Assembly (NCBI GenBank): GCA_964539235.1
Contig: CAZIIK010000045.1
Location: 1-45,934, forward strand
DNA: 45,934 bases
Origin: CAZIIK01 sp964539235
Lineage (GTDB): Bacteria > Pseudomonadota > Gammaproteobacteria > Francisellales > CACEW01
Direction: 5' to 3'
Positions 38,136 to 45,334 of this stretch are shown here, in pieces (positions within the stretch are counted from its first letter, which is position 1; each line of letters opens with the position of its first letter). The notes under the pieces were generated by a model that was not told where the DNA came from, searched no databases, and worked only from the letters and a program-made list of their open reading frames with translations. The position numbers were made by a program, and so were the translations under genes.

Positions 38136-38369
38136 TTAGCCCCACCGGCTTTGCAATTTCTTATCTAAAATCACTTGCATCACGTAGTCTTCCATCTGGC
38201 GCTCTAAATCTCTTTCTAAAGAACGCGCTAAACGCAAAGCAATTTCGACTTGGATATGATGACCATTTTCCCCTGCACGTAATACAAGATCACGCACCAT
38301 TTCTTCCAGCAGAGAGAACTGCACAACAGGATCTTCATCATGAGTAGAAATACGGTATTGATCGGTCAT
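38136..38369 (-). CDS. Hypothetical 77-residue helical protein
   Basis: Not recognised. The sequence is mostly amphipathic helix (LLEEMVRDLVLRAGENGHH then RLARSLERDLERQMEDYVMQ). AAGGAAG lies six bases before the ATG. It is the first gene of a two-gene unit with the 131-residue protein. Upstream, at 38405-38419, is a perfect hairpin GTGGTT-TTT-AACCAC that would lie in the leader or act as an operator. The remaining 166 bases up to the dehydrogenase remnant hold poly-A/T stretches and no gene. Confidence 0.7.
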   Translation of the reverse strand: MTDQYRISTHDEDPVVQFSLLEEMVRDLVLRAGENGHHIQVEIALRLARSLERDLERQMEDYVMQVILDKKLQSRWG

Positions 38370-38535
38370 AGCAAACTTCCTTATATTAAAACTGTAACGA
38401 ATAGGTGGTTTTTAACCACGCTTATCTATGTCGCTATCAGACCATAAGGAAAAATTGAAAAAAATGATTTTTTTACCGGTTATCTGGCTGAAATTTAAAC
38501 GCCTGTAAATTCACATACGTTTCCTACAAGCAAAT

Positions 38536-39138
38536 TTACCAAACGACCTGAAACACTTGCCCAGTCTGCAAACCTTCAACACTCTTACTATAAGCCAGAT
38601 CAGCTTCAGCAGCTGGAACCGGTTTATAACCGCGAAAATAAGGCGCATATCCCGACATTGACTCAGCAATGACGGTTGGACTGACCACATTGATCCGTTG
38701 TTGATGCGGTAATTCTAGGGCTGCCGTGCGCGCAAAGCCTTACACAGCAACATTCACCATGCCAGCGCCACTGCCATAGCGAATTGGATCCATATTTAAT
38801 AGACCTGAGGTTAGGGTAAACACACCACCTGCTTGTATGCGTGACTGACCGAGCAACACCAAACTCACCTGGCCTATCAGTTTGTGATCCACACCGATGC
38901 GGTACTCTGCTTCGGTCATTTCGTCTAACGGCCCAAAATGTACTTTACCCGCACAACAGACCACAGCATCAAATTCCCCAACCGCATCGTATAAGGCAAC
39001 AATAGAATCCGAATCAGTCAAATCGACTTGAAAGTCACCTGACTGACTGCCCGCTGTCACAACATCATGGCGCGCACCCAACTCAGCAACTACCGCTTGG
39101 CCAATGGTACCGGTACCCCCAATCACAATAATTTTCAT
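38536..39138 (-). pseudogene. Short-chain dehydrogenase/reductase interrupted by one in-frame stop
   Basis: The frame from 39138 encodes a Rossmann N-terminus MKIIVIGGTGTIGQAVV, VDLTDSDSI and AVVCCAGKVHFGPL, and runs to SGAGMVNVAV, where a TAA (38740-38742) occurs. Reading on in the same frame gives GFARTAALELPHQQRINVVS, then PTVIAESMSGYAPYF, and ends KSVEGLQTGQVFQVVW before a TAA at 38536. With Glu in place of the internal stop it would be a normal SDR of 200 residues. The expected text at that point is V-E-G-F. An inverted repeat GTAAC-GG-GTTAC lies upstream at 39173-39184 and may be an operator. Confidence 0.85.
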
Positions 39139-39284
39139 CTGTCTTACCCCCGTTTTTTTTGCATGGCACAGGGTAACGGGTTACACCCTTAAATGACAAC
39201 GTGATTTTCTACACCGGGTTGCCTGGGATGACTCAACCTAAGACATCTCAAAAGCGTGGCGACCGGTTGGCAACGAGTGTTCGT

Positions 39285-39390
39285 GGATGTTAGGGGCAAG
39301 CTTGATCAGTGAGTCTGAGGCATGGATGCCGAAGCCGAGCGCCCATGGATGGATTCACCGCGTTACTGAGCAAGCTTGCTCCTAACATCC
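39285..39390. mobile_element. 106-base palindromic MITE-like element
   Basis: GGATGTTAGGGGCAAGCTTG at 39285-39304 is repeated in inverted form at 39371-39390 with 19 of 20 matches. The match continues inward for six more bases with one mismatch (ATCAGT against CTCAGT). The 54-base centre is GC-richer and carries CATGGAT twice. It has no coding capacity. Confidence 0.7.
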
Positions 39391-39432
39391 TTAGAAAAAA
39401 ATACAAACTCAATAGATTGGAAAGGCCGCTAT

Positions 39433-39470
39433 ATAACTTCAGTGGTAGATGAAATTCAAAGTGAAATCCG
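39433..39470 (+). repeat. Dispersed intergenic repeat, copy B
   Basis: These 38 bases, starting ATAACTTCAGTGGTAGATGA, align without gaps to copy A at 5048-5085 with 31 identities. The copy is in the same orientation as copy A. Confidence 0.6.
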
Positions 39471-39497
39471 TTTCCACTTCTGCCTGCCAGCGCAATG

Positions 39498-39526
39498 TTG
39501 CCTTTTGCAAACCCCCTCCTTATAAT
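39498..39526 (+). promoter_or_regulatory. Promoter of fis
   Basis: TTGCCT at 39498-39503 and a perfect TATAAT at 39521-39526 are 17 bases apart, followed at once by CCGC, a GC-rich discriminator as at stringently regulated fis promoters in enterobacteria. Confidence 0.7.
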
Positions 39527-39654
39527 CCGCTGGATTAAAAGTAAACAGCTGTGCCCAAACGCCTTTATTCATGCGGACTACAGCTGTAAAAAGAGACTAA
39601 AAAGCCCAAAAACCCCATGCCCATAGTCTCAAAAAACAATCAAGAGGAAACAAC

Positions 39655-39936
39655 ATGCCCGCAACCATGCACTACGATAAAAGCCTGAACGAAACCCAGT
39701 CCAAAGGCCAAATTCCACTCAGCGAATACATTGCCAATATGCTACAAACCTATTTTGAAAACGTGGGTAACCAACTACCAGACAACCTGTACGCATTGAT
39801 TATGACCGAAATGGAAGCGCCCCTATTAGAAGCCATCATGAAGCACACACGCTACAACCAAAGCAAAGCGGCGAAAATTCTTGGCATTAACCGCGGTACA
39901 TTTCGTAAAAAACTTGCTTACTATGGCATGCTGTAG
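39655..39936 (+). CDS. fis: DNA-binding protein Fis
   Basis: Fis is a nucleoid-associated protein that bends DNA and activates growth-related promoters. The 93 residues end with the helix-turn-helix signature HTRYNQSKAAKILGINRGTF and RKKLAYYGML, closely matching E. coli Fis (98 residues). AGAGGAAA lies about seven bases before the ATG. In most gammaproteobacteria fis follows dusB; here it stands alone between a promoter and a terminator, so dusB has been lost or lies elsewhere. Confidence 0.96.
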   Translation: MPATMHYDKSLNETQSKGQIPLSEYIANMLQTYFENVGNQLPDNLYALIMTEMEAPLLEAIMKHTRYNQSKAAKILGINRGTFRKKLAYYGML

Positions 39937-39960
39937 TTACACGTTATACACCCTTATGAT

Positions 39961-39985
39961 AAGGCCTCTACTCGAGGCCTTTTTT
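39961..39985 (+). terminator. Intrinsic terminator of fis
   Basis: AAGGCCTC (39961-39968) pairs with GAGGCCTT (39974-39981) around a five-base loop, followed by a T-run to 39985. It lies 24 bases after the fis stop. Confidence 0.88.
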
Positions 39986-40002
39986 GTCACCATCGATTAA
40001 CC

Positions 40003-40893
40003 ATGACCACCAAAACGCGTTTACTGATTCTCATCACTCGACTCCTCAGCTGGCTGCCTTTACGCGCCACTGCAGCATTAGGTGCCGGAATTGGCGCACT
40101 GATTTATCGCTGGCCCAACACGCTAAGACACCGTGTCACACGCAATATCACACGCTGTTATCCTGATTTACCACACGCCGCACAACAAGAGCGCATCCGT
40201 GCGACTTTGCAACATACCTTTCGCATGATTCTAGAAATGCCTCGGTCCTGGTGTCGAAATTCCGATACGGTGCTGCAATCGATTAAATCTATACAGGGCG
40301 AAGCAGCGGTACACACTGCATTTGCACGCGGCAAAGGCATTATTCTGCTCGGTCCCCATCTGGGCGCCTGGGAACTTGCCGTGCTGTACCTATCAAAAAG
40401 ATTCCCCATGCATGCCATGTATAAACCGCAAAAAAACCCTGATATCGACCAATTTGTCTTGGCTGCACGCCGCCGTTTAGGCACGCAAATGGTGCCGACA
40501 TCTGCGTCAGGCATTCGCCATTTGTACAAGGCACTCAAAAAAGGCCAGGCCATTGGCATCCTGCCTGACCATGACCCGGGCGATAAAGGTGGCGGTATGT
40601 TTGTACCATTTTTCGGTATTCAAGCTCGCACCATGAGCCTGGTTGCGACGCTGGCACGCAAAACGGGCGCACCGGTATTTTTTGGTTTTATGGAGCGCTT
40701 GCCGCATGGTCAAGGATTTAAAGGCCATTACCTAGAAGCAGATCCACAAATTTATGCAGAAGACCTAACCACAGCACTTACCAGCATGAATAACGACATA
40801 GAACGTTTGGTCAGTATTGCGCCAGAACAATACGAATGGGTGGTGCGTCGCTTTCGCAAACGCCCACCTGGCGAAGCAGATTTTTATGCGTAA
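40003..40893 (+). CDS. LpxL/HtrB-family lipid A acyltransferase
   Basis: These inner-membrane enzymes add the late (secondary) acyl chains to Kdo2-lipid IVA. The 296-residue protein has an N-terminal hydrophobic helix (residues 7-35), the catalytic H-x4-E in LGPHLGAWELAV (H119, E124), and IGILPDHDPGDKGGGMFVPFFG with the substrate-binding region. YEWVVRRFRKRPPGE ends the protein as usual. It begins 18 bases after the fis terminator. Whether it acts as LpxL, LpxM or another acyltransferase cannot be told from the sequence. Confidence 0.9.
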   Translation: MTTKTRLLILITRLLSWLPLRATAALGAGIGALIYRWPNTLRHRVTRNITRCYPDLPHAAQQERIRATLQHTFRMILEMPRSWCRNSDTVLQSIKSIQGEAAVHTAFARGKGIILLGPHLGAWELAVLYLSKRFPMHAMYKPQKNPDIDQFVLAARRRLGTQMVPTSASGIRHLYKALKKGQAIGILPDHDPGDKGGGMFVPFFGIQARTMSLVATLARKTGAPVFFGFMERLPHGQGFKGHYLEADPQIYAEDLTTALTSMNNDIERLVSIAPEQYEWVVRRFRKRPPGEADFYA

Positions 40894-40938
40894 CAAAAAT
40901 CCGCTATGCTTGTACAAATTGATTAAAATTCAAGCACA

Positions 40939-41916
40939 ATGCAACAACTTACTTTACCACTCTCTCCCACCGCTCAACGCGAAGCACAACAGTGGGCACA
41001 AGCTGATTCCAAGCACCATTTCATCACATTAGAACACATCGACTACCCAGACCTACTGAAGCATATTGCCACGCCACCACCTCAGCTTTATGTCATAGGC
41101 AATCTGGCTTGCCTGCAGTATCCGCAACTCGCGATGGTTGGCAGTCGGCGCATGACACACTACGGCGAAGAAAACGCCTATCAATTTGCACGTGATCTGG
41201 CACAAAAAGGCCTCTTTATCACCAGTGGTTTGGCCTATGTCATCGATGCACAAGCCCACCAGGGCTGTCTTGATGCATTAGGTGCCACTATTGCAGTCTT
41301 GGGTTCTGGCATTGATCAAATCACACCCAAACAACACGTTAAGCTGGCAGAAAAAATTATCGCCACAGGCGGTGCCATTGTATCTGAATTCCCCTTAGGT
41401 ATGCCTGCATTGCCGCATCATTTTCCACAGCGTAATCGGATTATTACCGGTTTAAGTCTCGGTACCTTGGTGGTTGAAGCGACGCTGAAGAGTGGTTCTT
41501 TACTGAGTGCACGTCTGGCGATGGAACAAAATCGTGCTGTTTTTGCAATTCCCGGTTCCATCCACAGCCCGATGAGCAAAGGGTGTCATCAACTGCTGAA
41601 ACAGGGGGCAAAATGCGTGGAATCTTCTGCCGACATCCTGTTAGAACTGTCACCCTTGTTAGCATCTTACATAGACCAACCCACTTCAACGGCTGACTCA
41701 AAAACACCTTCAATGGCACGCCAAACCCTCGATGCTGAGCATATTGCTGTGCTAGAACAAGTTGACTATGATGTCACGCCGGTTGATAGTATAATCCGCC
41801 GCTCCCGCCAACCTGCACAGTTAGTCGCGGGGATTTTATTGACGTTAGAGCTCAACGGATACGTTAGCCATACGGCCGGGGGATACATCAAATGCAAGGA
41901 CACCACGCGTGAATGA
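40939..41916 (+). CDS. dprA: DNA-processing protein DprA (Smf), N-terminally short
   Basis: DprA binds single-stranded DNA and loads RecA during natural transformation. The Rossmann core is present: AMVGSRRMTHYGEENA (GSR at 68-70), SGLAYVIDAQAHQGCLDALG, AVLGSGID, PQRNRIITGLS and VVEATLKSGSLLSARLA. A C-terminal winged helix (VDSIIRRSRQPAQLVAGILLTLELNGYV) follows. The usual 60-80 residue N-terminal helix-hairpin-helix region is absent, since only 45 bases separate this gene from the acyltransferase. The normally conserved SGLA-x-GID reads SGLAYVID. Function may be reduced or altered. Confidence 0.92.
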   Translation: MQQLTLPLSPTAQREAQQWAQADSKHHFITLEHIDYPDLLKHIATPPPQLYVIGNLACLQYPQLAMVGSRRMTHYGEENAYQFARDLAQKGLFITSGLAYVIDAQAHQGCLDALGATIAVLGSGIDQITPKQHVKLAEKIIATGGAIVSEFPLGMPALPHHFPQRNRIITGLSLGTLVVEATLKSGSLLSARLAMEQNRAVFAIPGSIHSPMSKGCHQLLKQGAKCVESSADILLELSPLLASYIDQPTSTADSKTPSMARQTLDAEHIAVLEQVDYDVTPVDSIIRRSRQPAQLVAGILLTLELNGYVSHTAGGYIKCKDTTRE

Positions 41917-42388
41917 GGCCATCTTAAATCTATTAATTCAATTATTCGATCCAGGTGAAGCCATCGAACGCGCCACACATCACCCTGATGCGCAAGGTAC
42001 TGTATTTTCCTCATTGGTCGACTTAGATGCAGACGATGTTATCACTGCCTTAGAATGGCTCACAGCATTCCGCAAATCTTCTGACACGGTTAGATATGTT
42101 AAAAACGCGTCACGCACTAGCTTTCGCATTTACCCGGCAGAAGAACAACGCAAAATCCCACTCGAAGCGCGGGCTTATATTCAAGCACTCAGCCAAGCCG
42201 GTATCATGGATACGCGCATGCGTGAAAACATCCTTCACCATATTATGGGTATCGACACCCACACGGTTTCATTGAAGCATGTTAAATGGATGATTCTGTT
42301 GGCTTTTTGCCACCAGCATCAATTCGACACACTGGCACAACATATGAATGATTTGGCGGAACAACTCACTCTCCATGAAGAACAGTAA
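41909..42388 (+). CDS. smg: Smg family protein (DUF494)
   Basis: A 159-residue protein of the Smg/DUF494 family with the typical start MNEAILNLLIQLFD and internal ARAYIQALSQAGIMDTRMREN and HVKWMILLAFCH. The molecular function is not established. The start is a GTG at 41909 overlapping the dprA stop by 8 bases. The order dprA-smg-topA is conserved in many gammaproteobacteria, which supports the call. Confidence 0.93.
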   Translation: MNEAILNLLIQLFDPGEAIERATHHPDAQGTVFSSLVDLDADDVITALEWLTAFRKSSDTVRYVKNASRTSFRIYPAEEQRKIPLEARAYIQALSQAGIMDTRMRENILHHIMGIDTHTVSLKHVKWMILLAFCHQHQFDTLAQHMNDLAEQLTLHEEQ

Positions 42389-42401
42389 TTGAGGTTGGAT
42401 A

Positions 42402-44687
42402 ATGGCTAAATACGTTGTCGTCGTAGAGTCTCCGGCAAAATCTAAAACCATTAAAAAATATTTAGGCAAGGACTTTGAAATTCTCGCCTCATATGGCCAT
42501 GTACGCGATTTACCGAATAAAAATGGCTCGGTTGAAACCGACAATGATTTTCATATGAATTACGAAATCATTGATCGCAACCGTAAACATGTTGATGCCA
42601 TTGCCAAAGCGATGAAAAAAGCCGAAGCACTGTACCTCGCAACTGACCCGGACCGTGAAGGTGAAGCAATTTCCTGGCATGTGCATGAATTATTGCAGGA
42701 AAAACTTTTACTCAAAGACAAGCCTGTACACCGGATTGTGTTCCACGAAATCACCAAAAAAGCCGTGCAAGACGCGGTTGCCAATCCACGTACATTGTCG
42801 ATGGAACTAATCGATGCACAACGTGCCCGACGCGCATTGGATTACTTAGTCGGTTTTACATTATCGCCTCTATTGTGGAAAAAAATTCGCCGTGGCTTAT
42901 CCGCCGGCCGTGTGCAAAGTCCCGCACTGCGTATGATCGTCGAACGCGAATTAGAAATTGAAAAATTTGTCGCCCAAGAATACTGGACGATTGAAGCTGA
43001 CCTGAGCTACCACAACCAACCGTTTGGCGCCAAACTCATTGAATGGGAAGGCAATAAACTCGAGCAGTTCAGCATTACCAACCAAGCCGATGCTGAACGG
43101 GTACAAAAATGGCTAGAAGAGCATGCAGCTGACAAAACGTTAACGGTACATCATGTTGAGAAAAAACAACGCAAACGCAATCCTGCGGCGCCGTTTATTA
43201 CCTCAACGTTGCAACAAGAAGCCTCACGTAAACTGGGTTTCACCACCCGACGCACCATGCAAATCGCTCAGCAACTATACGAAGGTATTGACCTCGGCCA
43301 GGCCGGCACAGTGGGTTTAATCACCTACATGAGAACCGACTCGGTAACATTGGCGAATGAAGCCGTATTCAGCATTCGTGACTACATTAAGCAACACTAT
43401 GGTGAAGACGCCTTACCCAATTCACCCCGCATGTTCAAAACCAAATCCAAAAACGCACAAGAAGCGCATGAGGCGATTCGCCCAACCGACATTAACTATC
43501 GTCCTGACAACATCCGTGCACAATTAAGCGAAGAGCAATACAAACTGTACAACTTGATTTGGAAGCGCACGCTGGCCTGCCAAATGATCCACGCCACAAT
43601 TAATACCGTTGCCATAGATTTTCTCTGCGGTGAAGGCGCGAAATTTCGGTCTACAGGCTCCACCATTGCTAAGCCAGGCTTTATGCGCGTCTACCAAGAA
43701 AGCCAAGACGATGCCAAGAAAACCGATGAAGAGAAGTTATTACCGCCATTGGCGGTTGGCGATGTCGTCGATCTACTGGGTATTCAAGGTTTACAACATT
43801 TTACTGAACCACCGCCCAGGTTCAGTGAGGCTTCTTTGGTGAAAGCCTTAGAAGAACATGGTATTGGACGCCCATCTACCTACGCAGCGATTATCTCAAC
43901 CTTGCAACAGCGTGAATATGCTGCACTGGAGAAAAAACGTTTTCACCCCAGTGATGTCGGCCGCATTGTGAACCGTTTCCTCACCGAGTATTTCACGCAG
44001 TATGTGGATTATGGATTCACCGCGAAACTCGAAGACGAACTGGATGCCATCTCACGTGGTGAGAAAACCTGGGTGCCGGTCCTAGAACGCTTTTGGCAAC
44101 CATTTACGCAACAAATCAGCACCATTGATGCAACCGTTAAAAAATCAGATGTCACCCATGAACCGTTAGACGAAAAATGCCCAGAATGTGAGGGGCAACT
44201 GTCTATCCGCTTGGGTAAAACCGGTCGCTTTATCGGTTGCAATAATTATCCAGACTGCACCTACACCCGCAATCTAAACGAGGACGCCGAACAAGCCAAG
44301 CCTGAAGTAGTTACCGACCGCACCTGCCCACTGTGTGATTCAGAGCTGCATATCAAAACTGGTCGTTATGGCAAATTCATTGGCTGCAGTGCTTATCCGA
44401 CCTGCAAACACATGGAACCTTTGCACAAACCGAAAAACACAGGCGTGCAATGCCCAGAGTGTAATAAAGGTGAGTTACTCGAACGCAAATCGCGCCGCGG
44501 CAAAGTATTTTATTCCTGCGATCGCTATCCTAAGTGCAAATACGCACTGTGGAATCCACCACTGGCGGAACCTTGCCCGAGCTGTAACTGGCCAATTCTG
44601 ACCATTAAAACGACGAAACGTGCTGGCACACAAAAGGTCTGTCCACAGCCAGACTGTGGTTTTATAGAGGACATGCCGGAGTCTTAA
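42402..44687 (+). CDS. topA: DNA topoisomerase I
   Basis: TopA relaxes negative supercoils by single-strand passage. The Toprim motifs are VVVESPAKSKTI (7-18) and TDPDREGEAISWH (81-93). The nucleophile is Y309 in GLITYMRTDSV. Four-Cys zinc ribbons follow at the C-terminus: CPECEGQLSIRLGKTGRFIGC, CPLCDSELHIKTGRYGKFIGC, CPECNKGELLERKSRRGKVF with its second pair, and a final CPSC...CPQPDC. The 761 residues are shorter than E. coli TopA (865), mainly at the C-terminus. It starts 13 bases after smg. Confidence 0.97.
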   Translation: MAKYVVVVESPAKSKTIKKYLGKDFEILASYGHVRDLPNKNGSVETDNDFHMNYEIIDRNRKHVDAIAKAMKKAEALYLATDPDREGEAISWHVHELLQEKLLLKDKPVHRIVFHEITKKAVQDAVANPRTLSMELIDAQRARRALDYLVGFTLSPLLWKKIRRGLSAGRVQSPALRMIVERELEIEKFVAQEYWTIEADLSYHNQPFGAKLIEWEGNKLEQFSITNQADAERVQKWLEEHAADKTLTVHHVEKKQRKRNPAAPFITSTLQQEASRKLGFTTRRTMQIAQQLYEGIDLGQAGTVGLITYMRTDSVTLANEAVFSIRDYIKQHYGEDALPNSPRMFKTKSKNAQEAHEAIRPTDINYRPDNIRAQLSEEQYKLYNLIWKRTLACQMIHATINTVAIDFLCGEGAKFRSTGSTIAKPGFMRVYQESQDDAKKTDEEKLLPPLAVGDVVDLLGIQGLQHFTEPPPRFSEASLVKALEEHGIGRPSTYAAIISTLQQREYAALEKKRFHPSDVGRIVNRFLTEYFTQYVDYGFTAKLEDELDAISRGEKTWVPVLERFWQPFTQQISTIDATVKKSDVTHEPLDEKCPECEGQLSIRLGKTGRFIGCNNYPDCTYTRNLNEDAEQAKPEVVTDRTCPLCDSELHIKTGRYGKFIGCSAYPTCKHMEPLHKPKNTGVQCPECNKGELLERKSRRGKVFYSCDRYPKCKYALWNPPLAEPCPSCNWPILTIKTTKRAGTQKVCPQPDCGFIEDMPES

Positions 44688-44693
44688 TCAAAT

Positions 44694-45011
44694 TTAGCTA
44701 GGCTTCCAAATGCCTTGTTTTTTAATAGCTGAGTACATTTCACTAGGCGAAAGATCAATTTCTCCAGGCCATGCAATAGTGCCATATTTGACCCATACTT
44801 TAGAAAATAGTTGCTGATCTGCGAGCGCTTTAAAAACACCGGCTTTGGCACTAAAGATAAGGGATTTCATATCAACTATACCGGAAGTACCATCCATAAA
44901 TTCTACTAAGAGTTGATACCCTGATAAGACCGATACACATCTAACATCATCTGGACTATTGCACACTATCTGAGGGGAGGTATCTTCTTGGGCGCTTGCT
45001 TTTGCTGACAT
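44694..45011 (-). CDS. DUF2442 family protein
   Basis: The product is 105 residues from the ATG at 45011 (an in-frame start at 45020 is possible). The core LSGYQLLVEFMDGTSGIVDMKSLI and KYGTIAWPGEIDLSPSEMY match DUF2442. Its 5' end overlaps the DUF4160 gene by about 46 bases, so the two are translated from one message. DUF4160 and DUF2442 genes are often adjacent in bacteria; their function is not established. The gene converges on topA with a six-base gap. Confidence 0.8.
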   Translation of the reverse strand: MSAKASAQEDTSPQIVCNSPDDVRCVSVLSGYQLLVEFMDGTSGIVDMKSLIFSAKAGVFKALADQQLFSKVWVKYGTIAWPGEIDLSPSEMYSAIKKQGIWKPS

Positions 45012-45226
45012 AATGCCCAATCCTCTAATAACGCATCACGGTGCAAAAGCGCCCATTCTAACACCAGATTTTGAGCGCGCCTTGGCATCTTTGCCGCGAT
45101 GACTTCTAACGTATTGATGTTAACGGTAAGTTTATAATGTGCATAGCGAGCATGGAAGTGTGGCGGCGCATGCTCATTCCAAAACATTTGTATCATGATT
45201 CCATAAAACATACTAAGCGTAGGCAT
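44966..45226 (-). CDS. DUF4160 family protein
   Basis: An 86-residue protein starting MPTLSMFYGIMIQMFWNEHAP and containing the PPHFHARY motif, MPRRAQNLVLEWALLHRDALLEDW and a C-terminal Pro/Lys tail. It matches the DUF4160 pattern closely. It is the upstream member of a two-gene unit with DUF2442 and has its own promoter. The size, overlap and pairing recall toxin-antitoxin modules, but no toxic activity is known to me for this family. Confidence 0.82.
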   Translation of the reverse strand: MPTLSMFYGIMIQMFWNEHAPPHFHARYAHYKLTVNINTLEVIAAKMPRRAQNLVLEWALLHRDALLEDWALCQQKQAPKKIPPLR

Positions 45227-45256
45227 AAAAAACTCGGAAAACAGAATTGATCAAAA

Positions 45257-45285
45257 ATTATACAATTTTAGGCATTCAATGCAAA
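45257..45285 (-). promoter_or_regulatory. Promoter of the DUF4160-DUF2442 unit
   Basis: On the minus strand TTTGCA (complement of 45280-45285) and a perfect TATAAT (complement of 45257-45262) are 17 bases apart and lie about 30 bases before the DUF4160 ATG. Confidence 0.6.
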
Positions 45286-45334
45286 CACCAAAGCGTTAAC
45301 GTACGCCTTTAGGAGACCCTTGCACGCAGAAATC

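Larger units (their letters stand above)
39139..39654. other. 516-base gap with palindromic element, repeat copy and fis promoter
   Basis: No gene is visible. It contains, in order, the upstream region of the dehydrogenase remnant, a 106-base inverted-repeat element (39285-39390), copy B of a dispersed repeat (39433-39470), and the fis promoter (39498-39526) with a leader of about 120 bases. The leader contains ACAGCTGT twice. Confidence 0.7.

Noticed and set aside
39540..39595. Two ACAGCTGT motifs in the fis leader as a Fis autoregulatory site
   Set aside because: They do not resemble the Fis consensus and an 8-base palindrome pair can occur by chance.
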